NCBI GenBank assembly: GCA_036496805.1
Contig: DASXKN010000019.1
Span: 62,001-126,000 of the forward strand
DNA: 64,000 nt
Direction of reading: 5' to 3'
Origin: SZAS-103 sp036496805
GTDB taxonomy: Bacteria; Pseudomonadota; Gammaproteobacteria; Xanthomonadales; Xanthomonadaceae
Position numbers and translations under genes: made by a program. A model generated the notes under the pieces. It was not told the origin of the DNA. It worked only from the letters and a program-made list of their open reading frames with translations, and made no database searches. Shown in pieces: positions 29,947-39,400 of the stretch. How positions within the stretch are numbered: position 1 is the stretch's first letter; every line of letters begins with the position of its first letter.

Positions 29947-31230
29947 TCAGACCGCCGCGGCGAGCTTGAAGATGGGCAGGTACATGCCGATCACCATGCT
30001 GCCCACGAGCACGCCGATGATGATCATGATCATCGGTTCGAGCAGGCTCGACAGCGAGTCGACGGCGTTGTTGACCTCTTCCTCGTAGAACTCGGCGATC
30101 TTGAACAGCATCGCGTCGAGTGCGCCGGATTCCTCGCCGATCGCGATCATCGACACGACCATGTGCGGGAACAGGTTGACCTGCTTCATCGCCAGGTTGA
30201 GCTGGTAGCCGACCGAGACGTCGTCGCGGATCTTCTTCACGGCGTCGGAGTAGACCACGCTGCCGGTCGCGCCGCCGACGGTGTCGAGCGCCTCGACCAG
30301 CGGCACGCCGGCCTTGAACGTCAGCGCCAGGGTGCGCGCGAAGCGCGAGATCGCCGACTCGTGCAGGATCTTGCCGATGATCGGCAGCTTGAGCGCCATG
30401 CGGTCGACGAAGTGGGCGAACTTGGTCGAGCGCTTGAACAGGAAGATGATGCCGCCGATGGTGCCGCCGACGATCAGCAGCGCCATCCACCAGTAATGCA
30501 CCATGAAGTCCGACGCGTTCACCAGCATCTGGGTGAAGGCCGGCAGGTCCGCGCCGAAGCTCTTGAACACGGCCTGGAACTGCGGCACCACGAAGATCAG
30601 CAGGACCGCCGAGACCAGGACCGCCACCGCGATGACCGCGGCCGGGTAGTACAGGGCCTTCTTGATCTTGCCCTTGAGGGTCTCGATGCGCTCCTTGTAG
30701 GTCGCCACCGTGTCGAGCACGGTGTCGAGCACGCCGGCGCCTTCGCCGGCCTTGACCAGGTTGCGGTAGAGCTCGTCGAACTGCACCGGATGCTTGCCGA
30801 TCGCCTCGTGGAGCGAGGAGCCGCCCTCGATCTGGATGCGGATGTCGTCGAGCAGCTTTTTCAGGCGCGGGTTCTTCTGGCCGGCGCCGATGATCTCGAA
30901 CGAACTCACCATCGGGATGCCCGCCTGCATCATGGTGGCGATCTGGCGGCTGAAGATGGCGATGTCGCGCGCGGTGATGCGCGAGCCGCCGGCGCCGAAG
31001 AGCGACTTGCCCTTGACCTTGACCATCGTCGGATTGACGCCTTGCCGGCGCAGGTCGGCGCGGAGCAGGTTGGCGTTGCGCGCCATCTGCTCGCCTTTCA
31101 TCTTCTTGCCGCGCTTGTCGGTGCCGGCCCACACGAACTGAACCATCGGGTTGGCATTGCGCGGAGTCTGTCCAGCGCCCGGGGCCTGGCCCTGGGTCTG
31201 GGTACGTACCGCTGCTTTGGTGGCGGCCAT
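29947..31230 (-). CDS. pilC: Type IV pilus inner-membrane platform protein PilC
   Basis: GspF-family protein of 427 residues that couples the PilB ATPase to pilus assembly. Two T2SSF domains are visible, about residues 100-225 and 300-425, with three membrane segments; GEGAGVLD and IGEESGALD are the repeated motif copies. The N-terminal 30 residues are Gln/Ala/Thr rich and variable. It begins three bases after the pilB stop and is followed by pilD, the standard pilBCD order. Confidence 0.97.
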   Translation of the reverse strand: MAATKAAVRTQTQGQAPGAGQTPRNANPMVQFVWAGTDKRGKKMKGEQMARNANLLRADLRRQGVNPTMVKVKGKSLFGAGGSRITARDIAIFSRQIATMMQAGIPMVSSFEIIGAGQKNPRLKKLLDDIRIQIEGGSSLHEAIGKHPVQFDELYRNLVKAGEGAGVLDTVLDTVATYKERIETLKGKIKKALYYPAAVIAVAVLVSAVLLIFVVPQFQAVFKSFGADLPAFTQMLVNASDFMVHYWWMALLIVGGTIGGIIFLFKRSTKFAHFVDRMALKLPIIGKILHESAISRFARTLALTFKAGVPLVEALDTVGGATGSVVYSDAVKKIRDDVSVGYQLNLAMKQVNLFPHMVVSMIAIGEESGALDAMLFKIAEFYEEEVNNAVDSLSSLLEPMIMIIIGVLVGSMVIGMYLPIFKLAAAV

Positions 31231-31233
31231 GGC

Positions 31234-32949
31234 TTATTCCTTGGTTACACGGTTGATTTCGGCGAGGCTGGTGTGGCCGTTCCGGGCCTTGAGCAGGGCC
31301 GACTGGCGCAGGTCGCGGATGCCCTCGCGCTGAGCGGCCTCCCCGATGTCCATCGCGTTGCCGCCCTCGAGGATGATCTTTTGGATCTCCTCGGTCAATC
31401 GCATGACCTGGTAGATGCCGAGGCGGCCCTTGTAGCCCTCGTTGCAGTCGGAGCAGCCGACCGCCTCGTACAGGCGCAGGCCGCGCTTGATGTCGGCATC
31501 GCTGAAGCCCTCGGCTTTCAGCGCGTGCTCGGGCAACTGCACCTCGCGCTTGCAGTCGTGCAGGCGGCGGGCGAGGCGCTGGGCGATCACCAGGGTCACC
31601 GAGGAAGTGATGTTGTAGGGCGCGATGCCCATGTTCATCAGGCGCGAGATCGTCTGCGGGGCATCGTTGGTGTGCAGGGTCGAGAGCACGAGGTGGCCGG
31701 TCTGCGCGGCCTTGATCGCGATCTCGGCGGTTTCCAGGTCACGGATCTCGCCGACCATGATCACATCCGGGTCCTGGCGCAGGAACGAGCGCAGGGCCGC
31801 GGCGAAGGTCATGCCCTTCTTGACGTTCATCTGCACCTGGTTGATGCCGGGCACGCGGATTTCGACCGGGTCCTCGGCGGTGGAGATGTTGCGTTCGTCG
31901 GTGTTGAGGATGTTCAGGCCGGTGTACAGCGACACGGTCTTGCCCGAGCCGGTGGGGCCGGTGACCAGGATCATGCCGTAGGGCTTGGCCAGCGCCTGCA
32001 GGTACAGTTCCTTCTGGTCGTCCTCGTAGCCGAGCTTGTCGATGCCCAGCTTGGCGGCCGAGCTGTCGAGGATACGCAGCACCACCTTTTCGCCGAACAG
32101 GGTCGGGCAGGTGCTGACGCGGAAGTCCATGGCGCGGGTCTTGGACAGCATCAGCTTGATGCGGCCGTCCTGCGGGACGCGACGCTCGGCGATGTCGAGC
32201 GATGCCATCACCTTCAGGCGCGCGGCGATGCGGGTGTTGAGCTTGACCGGCGCCTTGGCGACCGTGCGCAGGATGCCATCCATGCGCGTACGCACGCGGA
32301 AGTCGGTTTCGTACGGCTCGAAATGGATGTCCGAGGCGCCGCGCTTGATCGCGTCGACCAGCACCTTGTTGACGAACTTGACGACCGGCGTGTCGTCCGC
32401 CTTGTTCGGGTCCGCCGTCTCGGGCTCGTTGTCGCTGATGTCGCCGGTTTCGAGGCTTTCGAGACCTTCCGTGTCGTCGTTCGACAAGGAGTCGCCGGCC
32501 GTCACCGCCTTGTCGGTCACGCGCCGCAGGGTGTCCTCGTCGACCAGGATGGGTTCGACCATCAGGTTGGTGGCGAACTTGATCTCGTCGAGCGCGCGCG
32601 TGTTGGTCGGATCGGAGGTGCCCACGAACAGGCGGTTGCCGCGCTTGAACAGCGGAAGCACCGCGTGCTTCTGGACCAGTTCCTCGCTGACCATCTTGAT
32701 CGCGGACTGCGACAGGTCGAGCGCATTGGCATCGAACAGCGGGATGCCGAACTCGAACGAGTTCGCCGTGGCGAGCTGGGTGGTCGTGATCAGGCGCTTC
32801 TCGATCAGGTACTGCTGGACGGGCTTCTTGTCCTTCAGCGCCTCGTCCATCGCCTTGCGCGCATCGGGCTCGGCCAGTGCTCCGTCCAGCACCAGACGCC
32901 GGACGATGCCGGTGATGCCCACCAGATTGGCCGTGACTGCCGCGTTCAT
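31234..32949 (-). CDS. pilB: Type IV pilus extension ATPase PilB
   Basis: Hexameric cytoplasmic ATPase powering pilus extension. An N-terminal MshEN-type domain (about 10-150), possibly a cyclic-di-GMP site, precedes the motor domain with Walker A GPTGSGKT at 331-338 and Walker B DPDVIMVGEIRD near 395-406. The zinc region has C466 and C499-S-D-C502, but the first Cys of the usual CxxC...CxxC is replaced around LHDC, leaving three cysteines and a nearby His. Length is 571 residues. It opens the pilBCD operon; a 15-base tandem repeat lies upstream. Confidence 0.97.
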   Translation of the reverse strand: MNAAVTANLVGITGIVRRLVLDGALAEPDARKAMDEALKDKKPVQQYLIEKRLITTTQLATANSFEFGIPLFDANALDLSQSAIKMVSEELVQKHAVLPLFKRGNRLFVGTSDPTNTRALDEIKFATNLMVEPILVDEDTLRRVTDKAVTAGDSLSNDDTEGLESLETGDISDNEPETADPNKADDTPVVKFVNKVLVDAIKRGASDIHFEPYETDFRVRTRMDGILRTVAKAPVKLNTRIAARLKVMASLDIAERRVPQDGRIKLMLSKTRAMDFRVSTCPTLFGEKVVLRILDSSAAKLGIDKLGYEDDQKELYLQALAKPYGMILVTGPTGSGKTVSLYTGLNILNTDERNISTAEDPVEIRVPGINQVQMNVKKGMTFAAALRSFLRQDPDVIMVGEIRDLETAEIAIKAAQTGHLVLSTLHTNDAPQTISRLMNMGIAPYNITSSVTLVIAQRLARRLHDCKREVQLPEHALKAEGFSDADIKRGLRLYEAVGCSDCNEGYKGRLGIYQVMRLTEEIQKIILEGGNAMDIGEAAQREGIRDLRQSALLKARNGHTSLAEINRVTKE

Positions 32950-33001
32950 CCGTCCCCCAGGATACGGAGCTATTCCGGAATCTACCGCAAAACGGGCCGG
33001 G

Positions 33002-33106
33002 GAAGTAGTCCATCACGAAGTAGCCCATCACGAAGTAGCCCGGCGCGAAGTGACTCGGCGCGAAGTGACTCGGCGCGAAGTGGCTCGGCGCGAAGTGGCC
33101 CATCGC
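33002..33106. repeat. 15-base tandem repeat, seven units
   Basis: Seven consecutive units of GAAGTRRYYCRKCRC type: two ending CATCAC, then CGGCGC versions, ending with a CATCGC unit; units start at 33002 and every 15 bases to 33092. They lie in the 214-base gap between the divergent pilB and glycosyltransferase genes and so overlap the likely promoter zone of both. The period is a multiple of three and both strands are open across it, but no gene start or homology supports coding. Confidence 0.92.
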
Positions 33107-33163
33107 GCGACGGCTGGCTGGCCGCTGCGCTAGGCTAGGCGCTGGAGCATCAGGGGAGAGTTC

Positions 33164-34030
33164 GTGGACAGGGAGTTGAGCATCGTGTTGCCGGCCAAGA
33201 ACGAACAGGATGGCCTGGCCACCTTCCTGCCGAGGTTGCGCGCCCAGTTCCCGCAGGCCGAGGTGATCGTGGTGGACGACGGCTCGACCGACGCCACGGC
33301 GCGGGTCGCGGCCGACGCCGGCGCCCGCGTGGTGGGCTCGCCCTATAGCATGGGCAATGGCGCGGCGATCAAGCGCGGGGCGGCGGCGGCCGGTGGCCGG
33401 ATCATCGTGTTCATGGATGCCGATGGCCAGCACGAGCCCGAGCATATCAACGCCCTGCTGGCGAAGCTGGACGAGGGCTACGACATGGTGGTCGCGGCCC
33501 GCGACGGCGAAGGCCAGGCCAGCCGCGGCCGCGGGATGGCGAACGGTTTCTACAACCGCCTGTCGAGCTGGATGACCGGGCACCGCATCCTCGACCTGAC
33601 CTCGGGATTCCGGGCGGTGCGCGCCGACAAGTTCCGCGAGTTCCTGCACCTGCTGCCGAACGGGTTTTCCTACCCGACCACGATCACCATGGCCTTCTTC
33701 CGCAGCGCCTATCCGGTGGCCTACGTGCCGGTGCCGGTCAAGCAGCGGATCGGCACGAGCCACATCCGCCCGCTGCGCGACGGCGTGCGTTTCCTGCTCA
33801 TCATCTTCAAGATCGCCACCCTGTATTCGCCGCTGAAGCTGTTCGCGCCGGTGGCGATGACGTTCTTCCTGACCGGCGTGGGCTACTACGCCTACACCTT
33901 CATCGTGTCCCACCGCTTCACCAACATGAGCGTGGTGCTTTTCAGCGCGGCGGTGATCGTGTTCCTGATCGGCCTGATCTCCGAACAGATCACGGCGCTG
34001 ATGTACCGCCCGACGCGAGGGGACATGTGA
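33164..34030 (+). CDS. Family 2 glycosyltransferase, dolichol/undecaprenyl-phosphate sugar synthase-like
   Basis: A 288-residue protein with an N-terminal GT2 domain (VLPAKNEQDG at about 9-18, VVDDGSTD at 37-44, FMDADGQHEP at 83-92) and two C-terminal membrane segments (about 225-250 and 258-280). This layout resembles polyprenyl-phosphate-mannose/glucose synthases, which charge a lipid carrier with one sugar for GT-C enzymes. It starts at GTG with a good AGGGGAGAG site and overlaps the next gene as GTGA. It is the first gene of a five-gene plus-strand run. The exact sugar is not readable from sequence. Confidence 0.85.
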   Translation: MDRELSIVLPAKNEQDGLATFLPRLRAQFPQAEVIVVDDGSTDATARVAADAGARVVGSPYSMGNGAAIKRGAAAAGGRIIVFMDADGQHEPEHINALLAKLDEGYDMVVAARDGEGQASRGRGMANGFYNRLSSWMTGHRILDLTSGFRAVRADKFREFLHLLPNGFSYPTTITMAFFRSAYPVAYVPVPVKQRIGTSHIRPLRDGVRFLLIIFKIATLYSPLKLFAPVAMTFFLTGVGYYAYTFIVSHRFTNMSVVLFSAAVIVFLIGLISEQITALMYRPTRGDM

Positions 34031-35208
34031 CTGGCGGTCCCTTACCGGAGTCGCGGCCGCGGGTGCTGCTGCTGACGCGCAACATGCCTCCCTTGCGGGG
34101 GGGAATGGAACGGCTCAACCGGCACATGGCGATCGAGCTGGCCGCCGAATTCGAGGTTGCCGTGGTCGGGCCGCATGGCTGCCAGGCTTTCCTGCCCGGC
34201 ACGATCCGGGTGAGCGAGGTCGCGCCGGCTCCGCTGTGGCGATTCTTCGCCGGGGCCTTGCTGCGGGGGATGGCCATGGCGCGCGGGTTCCGGCCCGACG
34301 CGGTGCTGGCCGGCAGCGGCCTGGCTGCGCCATTCGCGTGGTTGGCCGCCCGATGCGCGGGTGCGCGCTGTGTCGTCTACGTGCACGGCCTGGACCTCAT
34401 TGCCGAGCATCCGCTGTTCCGCTGGTTCTGGCGGCCCTTCATCCGGCGCGCCGACCTGTGCATCGCCAACAGCGAGAACACCGCCGCGCTGGCGCGTTCG
34501 ATCGGCATCGACGCGGCACGCATCGCGATCGTGCATCCGGGTGTCGACCTGCCAGCGCCGGCCGCCGGCGCGAACGACTTCCGCACCCGCTTCGACTTTG
34601 GCGATCGTCCGCTGCTGCTGTCGGTAGGCCGCCTGATCGCGCGCAAGGGGCTGCTGGAGTTCGTCGAGCAGGCGCTGCCATCGATCGCTGCGGCATGCCC
34701 GGACGTGTGCCTGGTCGTGCTCGGCGACGAAACGCCCGATCTCCTGCAGGGCAGCAGCGTCGGCCTCGGGGACAGGATCCGGCAGCGCGCGGTGGCGCTC
34801 GGCATCGCCGGGAACCTGCGCTTCATCGGCCCGCAGGACGACGCCACCCTGGGCATGGCCTACCGGGCCGCCGACGTGCACGTGTTCCCGGTGCGCGAGG
34901 TTCCGGGCGACGTCGAGGGTTTCGGCATGGTCGCGGTCGAGGCCGCGGCCCACGGCCTGGCGACCGTGGCCTTCGCGGTCGGCGGCGTGCCCGACGCGGT
35001 GCAGGATGGCGTTTCCGGCCACCTGGTTCCGGCGGGCGATTACGCGCAGATGGCGGCAACGCTGGTCGGGCTGCTGCGCGAGCGCGCCGGTGCGCCGCTG
35101 CGCGAAAGCTCCCGCGGTTTCGCCGGGCGGTTCGAATGGAAATGCTTCGGCGCCAGCCTGCGCGAAAAATTGAATCGGCTGGGCCTGCGTTCGCAGGCGC
35201 GCACATGA
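34027..35208 (+). CDS. Family 4 glycosyltransferase
   Basis: A 393-residue GT-B enzyme. The N-terminal acceptor domain holds RNMPPLRGGMERLN (about 20-33); the C-terminal donor domain has SVGRLIARKG near residue 198-207 and the E-x7-E-type stretch EGFGMVAVEAAAHG near 298-311, typical of retaining GT4 transferases. It starts at a GTG overlapping the previous stop and ends overlapping the methyltransferase gene. Probably cytoplasmic, adding a sugar to a lipid-linked glycan; donor and acceptor are unknown. Confidence 0.86.
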   Translation: MTGGPLPESRPRVLLLTRNMPPLRGGMERLNRHMAIELAAEFEVAVVGPHGCQAFLPGTIRVSEVAPAPLWRFFAGALLRGMAMARGFRPDAVLAGSGLAAPFAWLAARCAGARCVVYVHGLDLIAEHPLFRWFWRPFIRRADLCIANSENTAALARSIGIDAARIAIVHPGVDLPAPAAGANDFRTRFDFGDRPLLLSVGRLIARKGLLEFVEQALPSIAAACPDVCLVVLGDETPDLLQGSSVGLGDRIRQRAVALGIAGNLRFIGPQDDATLGMAYRAADVHVFPVREVPGDVEGFGMVAVEAAAHGLATVAFAVGGVPDAVQDGVSGHLVPAGDYAQMAATLVGLLRERAGAPLRESSRGFAGRFEWKCFGASLREKLNRLGLRSQART

Positions 35209-35948
35209 ACGCGCCGCCCGATCCGCAGGAAAGGGCGCGCCAGCCCCATGCCGTGCTCGACCTCGAAACGCGCCGGTTCAAGGGGATGAAGATCGAGCGG
35301 CTGCTCGATCTGCCTTCGCGCGCGCAACCGATGCGCATGCTGGAGATCGGCACCGGGTCGGGCGGCATCGCCCACTACTTCGGCACGCATCCGAAGTTGC
35401 GTATCGCGGTCGACGCCGTCGACGTCGTCGACAACCGGCTGGTCTGCGATGGATACGCCTTCCAGCTGGTGAAGGACACCACGTTGCCGTACGAAGACCG
35501 CAGCTTCGACGTCGTGCTGAGCAACCATGTCATCGAACACGTCGGCGACCGCGATGCGCAACTGCGGCACCTGCGCGAGATCGGCCGCGTGCTGCGCGAG
35601 GACGGCGTCGGCTACCTGGCGGTCCCGAACCGCTGGATGCTGGTCGAGCCTCACTACAGGCTCGCCTTCCTGAGCTGGTGGCCGCACGGCTGGCGATCGG
35701 CGTGGCTGAAGCGGTTCCGCGGCGTGGACTTCTACGATTGCGAGCCGCTCCAGCTTGGGCAGCTCGAGCGCCTGTTCGATGCGGCCGGATTCCGCTACCG
35801 CAACCTGTGCGTGGAGTCGCTGCGCGCCACGCTGGCGATCGAGCAACCACGCTCGCTGGCCAGGAAACTGGCGGATCTCGTGCCGGCTCCCTTCATCGGC
35901 TCGCTTCGCCGCATCATCCCGACCCTGATCTACAGGTTCGGGCGATGA
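35205..35948 (+). CDS. Class I SAM-dependent methyltransferase
   Basis: A 247-residue methyltransferase with the SAM loop MLEIGTGSGG (45-54) and DVVLSNHVIEHVGD (near 102-115), a Methyltransf_11/23-type pattern. The WW-rich segment FLSWWPHGWRSAW near 154-166 may help membrane or acceptor contact. It is embedded by four-base overlaps between two glycosyltransferase genes, so glycan or lipid-carrier methylation is likely, but no specific substrate can be named. Confidence 0.8.
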   Translation: MNAPPDPQERARQPHAVLDLETRRFKGMKIERLLDLPSRAQPMRMLEIGTGSGGIAHYFGTHPKLRIAVDAVDVVDNRLVCDGYAFQLVKDTTLPYEDRSFDVVLSNHVIEHVGDRDAQLRHLREIGRVLREDGVGYLAVPNRWMLVEPHYRLAFLSWWPHGWRSAWLKRFRGVDFYDCEPLQLGQLERLFDAAGFRYRNLCVESLRATLAIEQPRSLARKLADLVPAPFIGSLRRIIPTLIYRFGR

Positions 35949-37003
35949 GCGACGCAACCGATGTCGTCGAGGTCAGCGATCAAGCGCGGCTGGTGGCGGC
36001 CCCGCTCGTGAGCGTGCTGATGATCACCTACAACCACGCCGACTACCTGGCCGAGGCAATCGAAGGGGTCGTGTCGCAGCGTTGCGACTTTTCGTTCGAG
36101 CTGATCATCGGCGAAGACGCCTCGAAGGACGCCACCCTGGAGGTCGCGCTCGCCTGCCAGCGGCGCCATCCGGAGCTCGTGCGCGTGATCCATTCGCCGG
36201 CCAACGTCGGCATGATGCCGAACATGCGCCGGATCTTCGCGCGCGCGCGCGGCGAGTTCGTCGCCTACTGCGAGGGCGACGACTACTGGTGTTTCCCCGA
36301 CAAGCTCGCGCGCCAGGTCGAACTGATGCGCGGCGATCCCAGCGTGGGCATCGTGCATGCCGACTGGGTAAGGACGCATTCCGTGGATGGCGCGTGGCGG
36401 CTGGATCCGCGCGGCTCATCGCACCGCAGGGTGCCGCTGCGCCTGCTGCAGGGGGACCTTTTCAGGACCTGGCACTATCCGAAGATCCTGCGGACTTGCA
36501 CGGTCCTGCTGCGGCGCGAAACGATGCGCGAACTGCACGAGTCAGCACTCGCGAGGAAGACCTACCGTTTCGGCGACAGCGTGCGCAACGCCTGGGTCAC
36601 CTCGAAGTGGAAGGTGGCCTACCTGCCCGAGGCGGCGGCGGTCTATCGGCACAGCGAGAACTCGGCGCTCCGGTCGGGAGCGCGTTCGCGCGTCGGCTTC
36701 TACAAGTCCTGCCTCGAATTCGACAGCGACGCGCGCGCGTTCTTCGCCGGGCGCGGCGACTACGATGCCGGCTATCGCTGGGAATCGGCCATGGCCTTGC
36801 TGCTGTGGTCCTTCCGTGCGCGCGATGGGGCGTCGGCGCGCTTGGCGCTGAAGGACCTGTGGCGACACTTCGGCCCGATCGGTTTCGTGGTCACCGGGTG
36901 CAGGACCCTCTTCATGCGCCGCCCCACGCTGCGCCGCCAGGCGCGCACCCTGCCGCGCGACCATCCGGCCGCCGCGCCGGCGGCGAAGGCGGATCCGCCG
37001 TGA
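35945..37003 (+). CDS. Family 2 glycosyltransferase
   Basis: A 352-residue GT-A enzyme. LMITYNHADYLAEAI (about 25-39), EDASKDAT (56-63) and the metal-binding region CEGDDYWCFPDK (near 109-120) are typical of inverting GT2 transferases. There are no clear membrane segments. The ATGA overlap with the methyltransferase and the GTGA overlap with the flippase gene place it in the same transcript. The C-terminal 20 residues are Pro/Ala rich. Confidence 0.85.
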   Translation: MSDATDVVEVSDQARLVAAPLVSVLMITYNHADYLAEAIEGVVSQRCDFSFELIIGEDASKDATLEVALACQRRHPELVRVIHSPANVGMMPNMRRIFARARGEFVAYCEGDDYWCFPDKLARQVELMRGDPSVGIVHADWVRTHSVDGAWRLDPRGSSHRRVPLRLLQGDLFRTWHYPKILRTCTVLLRRETMRELHESALARKTYRFGDSVRNAWVTSKWKVAYLPEAAAVYRHSENSALRSGARSRVGFYKSCLEFDSDARAFFAGRGDYDAGYRWESAMALLLWSFRARDGASARLALKDLWRHFGPIGFVVTGCRTLFMRRPTLRRQARTLPRDHPAAAPAAKADPP

Positions 37004-38247
37004 AGTCCCTGCAGCGCATCGCGCCATCGATCCGCGTCGGCCGGCTCGGACGGAATGCGGCCTACGGGAGCGCAGGCCTCGGCATCCGCGCGGCGATCCA
37101 GGCCGGCTATTTGGTCCTGCTCTCGCGCTGGATGGGAGCGCAGGGCTACGGCCTGTTCGCCGGATCGGTTGCGGTGGTGTCGCTGGTGGCCCCCTTTTCC
37201 GGCTGGGGCATCACCTACGTGCTGTCGCGCCGCATCGCGCGCGATCGTGCTTCCTCGCGCGCACTCTGGGCCTCGGCGATGGGCCAGGTCGTGTTCACCG
37301 GCGCGGTCATGACCGCCGCGATCGTGGCGGCCGCGAGCCTGCTGTTGAAGGAACGCATTGACATCCTCTCGATGGTGCTGATCGGGTTGGCCGAGATGGT
37401 CGTCCTGCCGCTGGCGCAGGCCGGCACGTCGCTGTGCTTCGCCGTGGGTCGCGGACTGCCGGCGGCGTTCGCGATCTGCCTGGTGCCGGCAGGGCGCCTG
37501 TTCACCGGCATGGTGTTCATGGCCATGGGTGCGGGACGCACGCCGGCATTGGTGGCCACCTCGCATTTCCTCGGCTCCCTGGTCGGCATCGTCGGCACGA
37601 TCCTGTTGATCGCGGGCGTCGACGGCTGGCCGGCATGGCGGGGGCGCCTGCGCCTTCGCGAGACCCTCAGGGAAGGCGCGCCTTTCGCCGCCGGCGCACT
37701 GGTCGGCACCAGCTACCAGGAAGTGGACAAGGTGCTGATGCTGCAACTGCTCGGCGCCGCCGTGGTGGGGCCCTACACCGCCGCGTTCCGCGTGGTCAGC
37801 GTGTTCGCGTTGCCGGTTTCGGCGCTGATGAGCGCCGCATTGCCGCGGTTGTTCGCGACCCATGGCGGACCGGAGGGGTCGCGCATGCTCAGGCACGTGG
37901 TGTGGGCCTCCATCGCCTACGGGCTGCTGGCCACGCTCGTCGCCGCGGGCGTCGCGCCGCTGATGCCGCACATCTTCGGCGAGGGATTCGGCGCGGCGAC
38001 GAGGTACCTGCTGCTGCTGTCGCCTTGGCCGATCCTGTTCGCCCTCCATCAGGCCACCGCGACCGGCTTGACCGCGTTCGGTCGCCAGCATGCCCGCGTG
38101 GGCATCGAGGCACTTGGCCTGCTGCTGGTGGTGGCGCTCAACGCGCTGCTGCTGCGGCCGCTCGGCGCCGGCGCATCCGTGCTCGCGCTGCTGGCCACCG
38201 AGGCCTTCATGGCCCTGGGATGTTCGCTGGTCCTGCGCAGGAAGTGA
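37000..38247 (+). CDS. Wzx-like polysaccharide/lipid-linked glycan flippase (MOP family)
   Basis: A 415-residue protein with about 12 hydrophobic segments and the LSRWMGAQGYGLFA motif (about 42-55) near the N-terminus that typifies the oligosaccharide flippase family. Such proteins move undecaprenyl-diphosphate-linked sugars across the inner membrane. It starts at a GTG overlapping the upstream stop and is the last gene of the plus-strand set, converging on a minus-strand methyltransferase 51 bases away. No Wzy polymerase or initiating sugar-phosphate transferase is in the window. Confidence 0.83.
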   Translation: MKSLQRIAPSIRVGRLGRNAAYGSAGLGIRAAIQAGYLVLLSRWMGAQGYGLFAGSVAVVSLVAPFSGWGITYVLSRRIARDRASSRALWASAMGQVVFTGAVMTAAIVAAASLLLKERIDILSMVLIGLAEMVVLPLAQAGTSLCFAVGRGLPAAFAICLVPAGRLFTGMVFMAMGAGRTPALVATSHFLGSLVGIVGTILLIAGVDGWPAWRGRLRLRETLREGAPFAAGALVGTSYQEVDKVLMLQLLGAAVVGPYTAAFRVVSVFALPVSALMSAALPRLFATHGGPEGSRMLRHVVWASIAYGLLATLVAAGVAPLMPHIFGEGFGAATRYLLLLSPWPILFALHQATATGLTAFGRQHARVGIEALGLLLVVALNALLLRPLGAGASVLALLATEAFMALGCSLVLRRK

Positions 38248-38298
38248 TCCCGTCGCGGAGACTTGCATTCGGCTTCGCGCTTCGCACGACCGGATCGC

Positions 38299-39258
38299 TC
38301 AGGCCACCTTCCGCAACCACAGGCTTTGCCCGGTGCCGCGAACGTAGCCCGGCATGAGCCGCGCGATCGCGTCGCCGAACTCGCGTTCGGCGTACGAGCT
38401 GAAGTACACGATCTCGAAGGCCCGGTTGTACTGCAGGAACGCCCGCACGAAATAGATCTCGTTCCAGGCGCGTCCTTCCATGATCGCCGCCTCCGAGTAC
38501 TCGAAGGGATAACGGATATCGTGCACGTGCACGAGTACGCCTTTCTTCAGCGAGGGCAGGATCGAGAACAGGATCGTGGACAGGTCGCTGCCGATCTTGA
38601 CGACGTGCGAGGAGTCGATGAAGAGGATGTCGTCGGCTTCGAGCGACTGGAACAGCTGGACCATTTCCGAGGAAACATCCTGGATCCGTTCGCGGATGAT
38701 CCGGAAATTCCCGGATGGCGCGTTGCCGAGTAGCGGGATCACGTCCGGCGAGTAGGGGTCGATGAAGGTGAACCGGCAATCCGGCAGATACTGCTCGGCG
38801 GTGTCGACCATCAGCGCGGAGGAGAATCCCGATCCGATCTCGATGATCCGCGCCGGCTTGAACACCCGCATCATGCCGTACAGGACGAAGCCGTCGTTGA
38901 AGCCGAACAGCCCGTTGTCGTGGTAGTAGCGCCGGCGTCCGTCCGGTCGCGCCGGTGGCGCGAATTCGCCGAGGTGTGCGGCCATCCTTTCCAGCGTCCT
39001 CGCCTGCAGCTGCGGGTTCAGGTCGACGCCGTCGTCGACCTCGGGCGCTGCCTCGAACAACAGCTGCCCGTACTTCTTCACCTCGCGCACGCTGGGGAGC
39101 GGCGAACCGTAATGGCCAGGGTAGTAACGATAGGCCCAGATGCTGCGTTCCCTGACGGAACGGTAGACGAACTGGAGGAAATAGAAGGTCGGCGCCACCA
39201 CGATGTAGAGGATGGGAAAACGCTTGAGCTTCTTTTCGATCTTCTGTGCGAGTGCCAT
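38299..39258 (-). CDS. Class I SAM-dependent methyltransferase (Methyltransf_24-like)
   Basis: A 319-residue protein with a SAM-binding loop IIEIGSGFSS (138-147) and ILFIDSSHVVKIG near 211-223, where the DSSH motif resembles Methyltransf_24 enzymes of polysaccharide clusters. An N-terminal hydrophobic segment (about 15-32) may anchor it at the membrane. It is the last gene of the minus-strand sugar run, 142 bases after the acyl carrier protein gene. The substrate is not recognisable. Confidence 0.78.
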   Translation of the reverse strand: MALAQKIEKKLKRFPILYIVVAPTFYFLQFVYRSVRERSIWAYRYYPGHYGSPLPSVREVKKYGQLLFEAAPEVDDGVDLNPQLQARTLERMAAHLGEFAPPARPDGRRRYYHDNGLFGFNDGFVLYGMMRVFKPARIIEIGSGFSSALMVDTAEQYLPDCRFTFIDPYSPDVIPLLGNAPSGNFRIIRERIQDVSSEMVQLFQSLEADDILFIDSSHVVKIGSDLSTILFSILPSLKKGVLVHVHDIRYPFEYSEAAIMEGRAWNEIYFVRAFLQYNRAFEIVYFSSYAEREFGDAIARLMPGYVRGTGQSLWLRKVA

Positions 39259-39400
39259 CGGGATCCTGTACGGAGTGTTCGGGAACGCAAGCCGGAAGCA
39301 GCGGAATCCCGGCCGGCCCGGCTCGAGGTTTCCCTCGGCCGGCGCCGCGTGCTCACGGGGCGTGCGACCGCGCCTGCCTCTTCGTGCGATGCCGTTGCGG

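Noticed and set aside
33002..33106. Coding pentapeptide repeat or CRISPR
   Set aside because: Units have no spacers; the open frames through them lack a start with ribosome-binding site and any neighbouring conserved sequence.
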